Source: an uncultured Microcoleaceae cyanobacterium (GTDB lineage Bacteria; Cyanobacteriota; Cyanobacteriia; Cyanobacteriales; Microcoleaceae). From it: DNA of 7,183 bases. A program made the translations under genes and the position numbers. The first letter of the stretch is position 1. Each line of letters begins with the position of its first letter. The stretch spans positions 1-7,183 of the forward strand of contig CALKCV010000101.1 in assembly GCA_938083405.1 (NCBI GenBank). The letters run 5' to 3'. This document shows, piece by piece, positions 6,083 through 7,183 of the stretch. A model generated the notes under the pieces. That model was not told where the DNA came from, made no database searches, and was given only the letters and a program-made list of their open reading frames with translations.

Positions 6083-7183
6083 TAATTTACCCGATCGCAA
6101 TATTCGCTTCGCTGGCGAATCATTTTTGCTACCAAACCGGTCCAACCGGTTTGATGAGAAGCGCCCAAACCGGCACCGTTATCGCCGTGGAAATATTCAT
6201 GGAAAAGAATGCTATCTTGCCAGTGGCGATCGCTCTGAAATATTTCCGTACCTCCATAAACCGGACGCCTGCCATTTTCATCTTTAAAGAATATCCTCAG
6301 CAGTCGTTTTTCTATTTCTAAAGACACCTCCCAAAGACTCAACATTTTCCCCGAACCGGTCGGACATTCTACCTTAAAATCCTCCCCGTAATAAAGATCC
6401 AATTTTTGGAGAGATTCGACGATTAAATAATTTATCGGAAACCACACCGGACCTCGCCAATTAGAATTACCTCCAAACATTCCGCTAGTAGATTCTGCTG
6501 GTTCGTAATCTACTCGATATTCTTCGCCATTTCTGGCATTAAAAATATAGGGGTTTTCCCGATGAAAACGGGAAAGACTCCGAATGCCATAGTCGCTGAA
6601 AAACTCAGTTTCATCCAGCATTTTTTGGAGAATTTTAACGAGGCGATCGCCCCCAACAATTGCCAACAAATGCCTCGACTCGATGCCGCAAGCTTCCATA
6701 CAGGCTAGATTTTTGCTCAGATCGGGGCGATTTTCTATAAACCAGTTTACTCGCTTTAAAAAATTAGGTAATTTCTCAAAAGTCTCTGCCTCGATAGTAG
6801 CAACCGCAAACAGGGGAATTAGCCCTACTATAGAACGGACTTTTAAAGGTACGTCTTGCCCCTCTGGTAACTTCAGCACGTCGTAATAAAAACCATCAGT
6901 TTCATCCCATAATTGAGTGCCCTCGGAACCCTGGTGATTCATCGCATTAACGATATAGAGGAAATGCTCGAAAAACTTGCTGGCGATATCTTCGTAAACC
7001 TCGTTATCTAAAGCTAATTCTAAAGCCATGCTCAACATATTTAAGCAAAACATTGCCATCCAACTGGTAGTATCAGACTGCTCCAATCTACCCCCAGTCG
7101 GAAGCTCCGAGCTGCGGTCGAATACCCCAATATTATCTAACCCTAAAAAACCCCCTTCAAATACGTTATTCCCATCTGGGTCT
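6082..7183 (-). CDS. GH63/MGH1-like glucosidase, C-terminal part (5' end outside window)
   Basis: The 366 C-terminal residues are present; the reading frame stays open to the window edge. A TTG at 7086 is not the start, because conserved sequence continues upstream of it (GGFLGLDNIGVFDRSS, PTGGRLEQSD). The fold expected is the (alpha/alpha)6 barrel of the mannosyl-oligosaccharide glucosidase (GH63) and related MGH1-type family, whose cyanobacterial members are around 900 residues. Diagnostic stretches are GLDN near the left of the fragment (Asp codon 7135-7137, matching the family's general acid by position), DTTSWMAMFCLNML, NWRGPVWFPINYL, and EYFHGDNGAGLGASHQTGWT near the C terminus (Glu codon 6196-6198, candidate base). 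It probably hydrolyses a glucosidic bond; the natural substrate is unknown. The catalytic assignments are by analogy. It precedes a glucose dehydrogenase gene, which fits glucose as product. The stop codon TAG uses one base of the hairpin array. Confidence 0.85.
   Translation of the reverse strand, partial: DPDGNNVFEGGFLGLDNIGVFDRSSELPTGGRLEQSDTTSWMAMFCLNMLSMALELALDNEVYEDIASKFFEHFLYIVNAMNHQGSEGTQLWDETDGFYYDVLKLPEGQDVPLKVRSIVGLIPLFAVATIEAETFEKLPNFLKRVNWFIENRPDLSKNLACMEACGIESRHLLAIVGGDRLVKILQKMLDETEFFSDYGIRSLSRFHRENPYIFNARNGEEYRVDYEPAESTSGMFGGNSNWRGPVWFPINYLIVESLQKLDLYYGEDFKVECPTGSGKMLSLWEVSLEIEKRLLRIFFKDENGRRPVYGGTEIFQSDRHWQDSILFHEYFHGDNGAGLGASHQTGWTGLVAKMIRQRSEYCDRVN
6102..6120. repeat. Small palindrome in the 3' end of the glucosidase gene
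   Basis: ATTCGC (6102-6107) pairs with GCGAAT (6115-6120) around TTCGCTG. It encodes part of the last residues of the glucosidase, MIRQRSEYCD, only about 20 bases from the hairpin array. It resembles short palindromic repeats common in cyanobacterial genomes, but there is only one copy in this window, so the assignment is weak. Confidence 0.35.

Noticed and set aside
6134..6152. 8-bp inverted repeat AAACCGGT/ACCGGTTT in the glucosidase gene
   Set aside because: It falls on the conserved peptide HQTGWTGLV and is explained by the repeated codons for Thr-Gly; there is no second copy in the window.
7084..7086. TTG as start of a 334-residue glucosidase
   Set aside because: Family-conserved sequence, including GLDN and PTGGRLEQ, continues in frame upstream to the window edge, so the gene is cut by the window.

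Overview
The window looks like chromosomal DNA of a cyanobacterium, probably a filamentous one. I found eight copies of the palindrome GCGATCGC (HIP1, the over-represented octamer of many cyanobacteria), starting at 528, 1310, 1375, 1893, 2187, 2958, 6226 and 6643. There is also a heptanucleotide tandem repeat (CTAACAA/CTAACCA) of the kind known from filamentous cyanobacteria, and several families of short palindromic intergenic repeats. The species cannot be named from the sequence alone.

Layout. Bases 1-488 hold a G-run cluster, the heptanucleotide repeat and about 370 bases without a convincing gene. A + strand gene (489-1292) encodes a secreted, membrane-anchored heptad-repeat protein. 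It ends at a strong, probably bidirectional terminator (1392-1433), followed by a cluster of palindromic repeats (1459-1565). All remaining genes are on the - strand. A 1049-residue membrane protein (1593-4742) is built from eight modules of about 98 residues. A 306-base gap (4743-5048) contains another copy of the same palindromic repeat. Then come a glucose 1-dehydrogenase-type short-chain dehydrogenase (5049-5861), a 192-base array of six identical-length hairpin repeats (5891-6082), and the C-terminal part of a GH63/MGH1-like glucosidase that runs off the right edge (6082-7183).

How the genes relate. The glucosidase and the dehydrogenase lie in the same direction with only the hairpin array between them. 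A simple reading is that the first frees glucose from a glycoside or oligosaccharide and the second oxidises it to gluconolactone; the substrate is unknown. The two repeat proteins on the left are convergent, so they are not one operon. Both are largely helical, repetitive and membrane-attached, and neither has a function I can name.

The most unusual items are the 98-residue modular membrane protein, a perfect 19-bp inverted repeat inside the coding sequence just after the signal peptide of the heptad protein, the six-hairpin intercistronic array that also supplies the last base of the glucosidase stop codon, and the palindromic repeat family that brackets the large gene on both sides.
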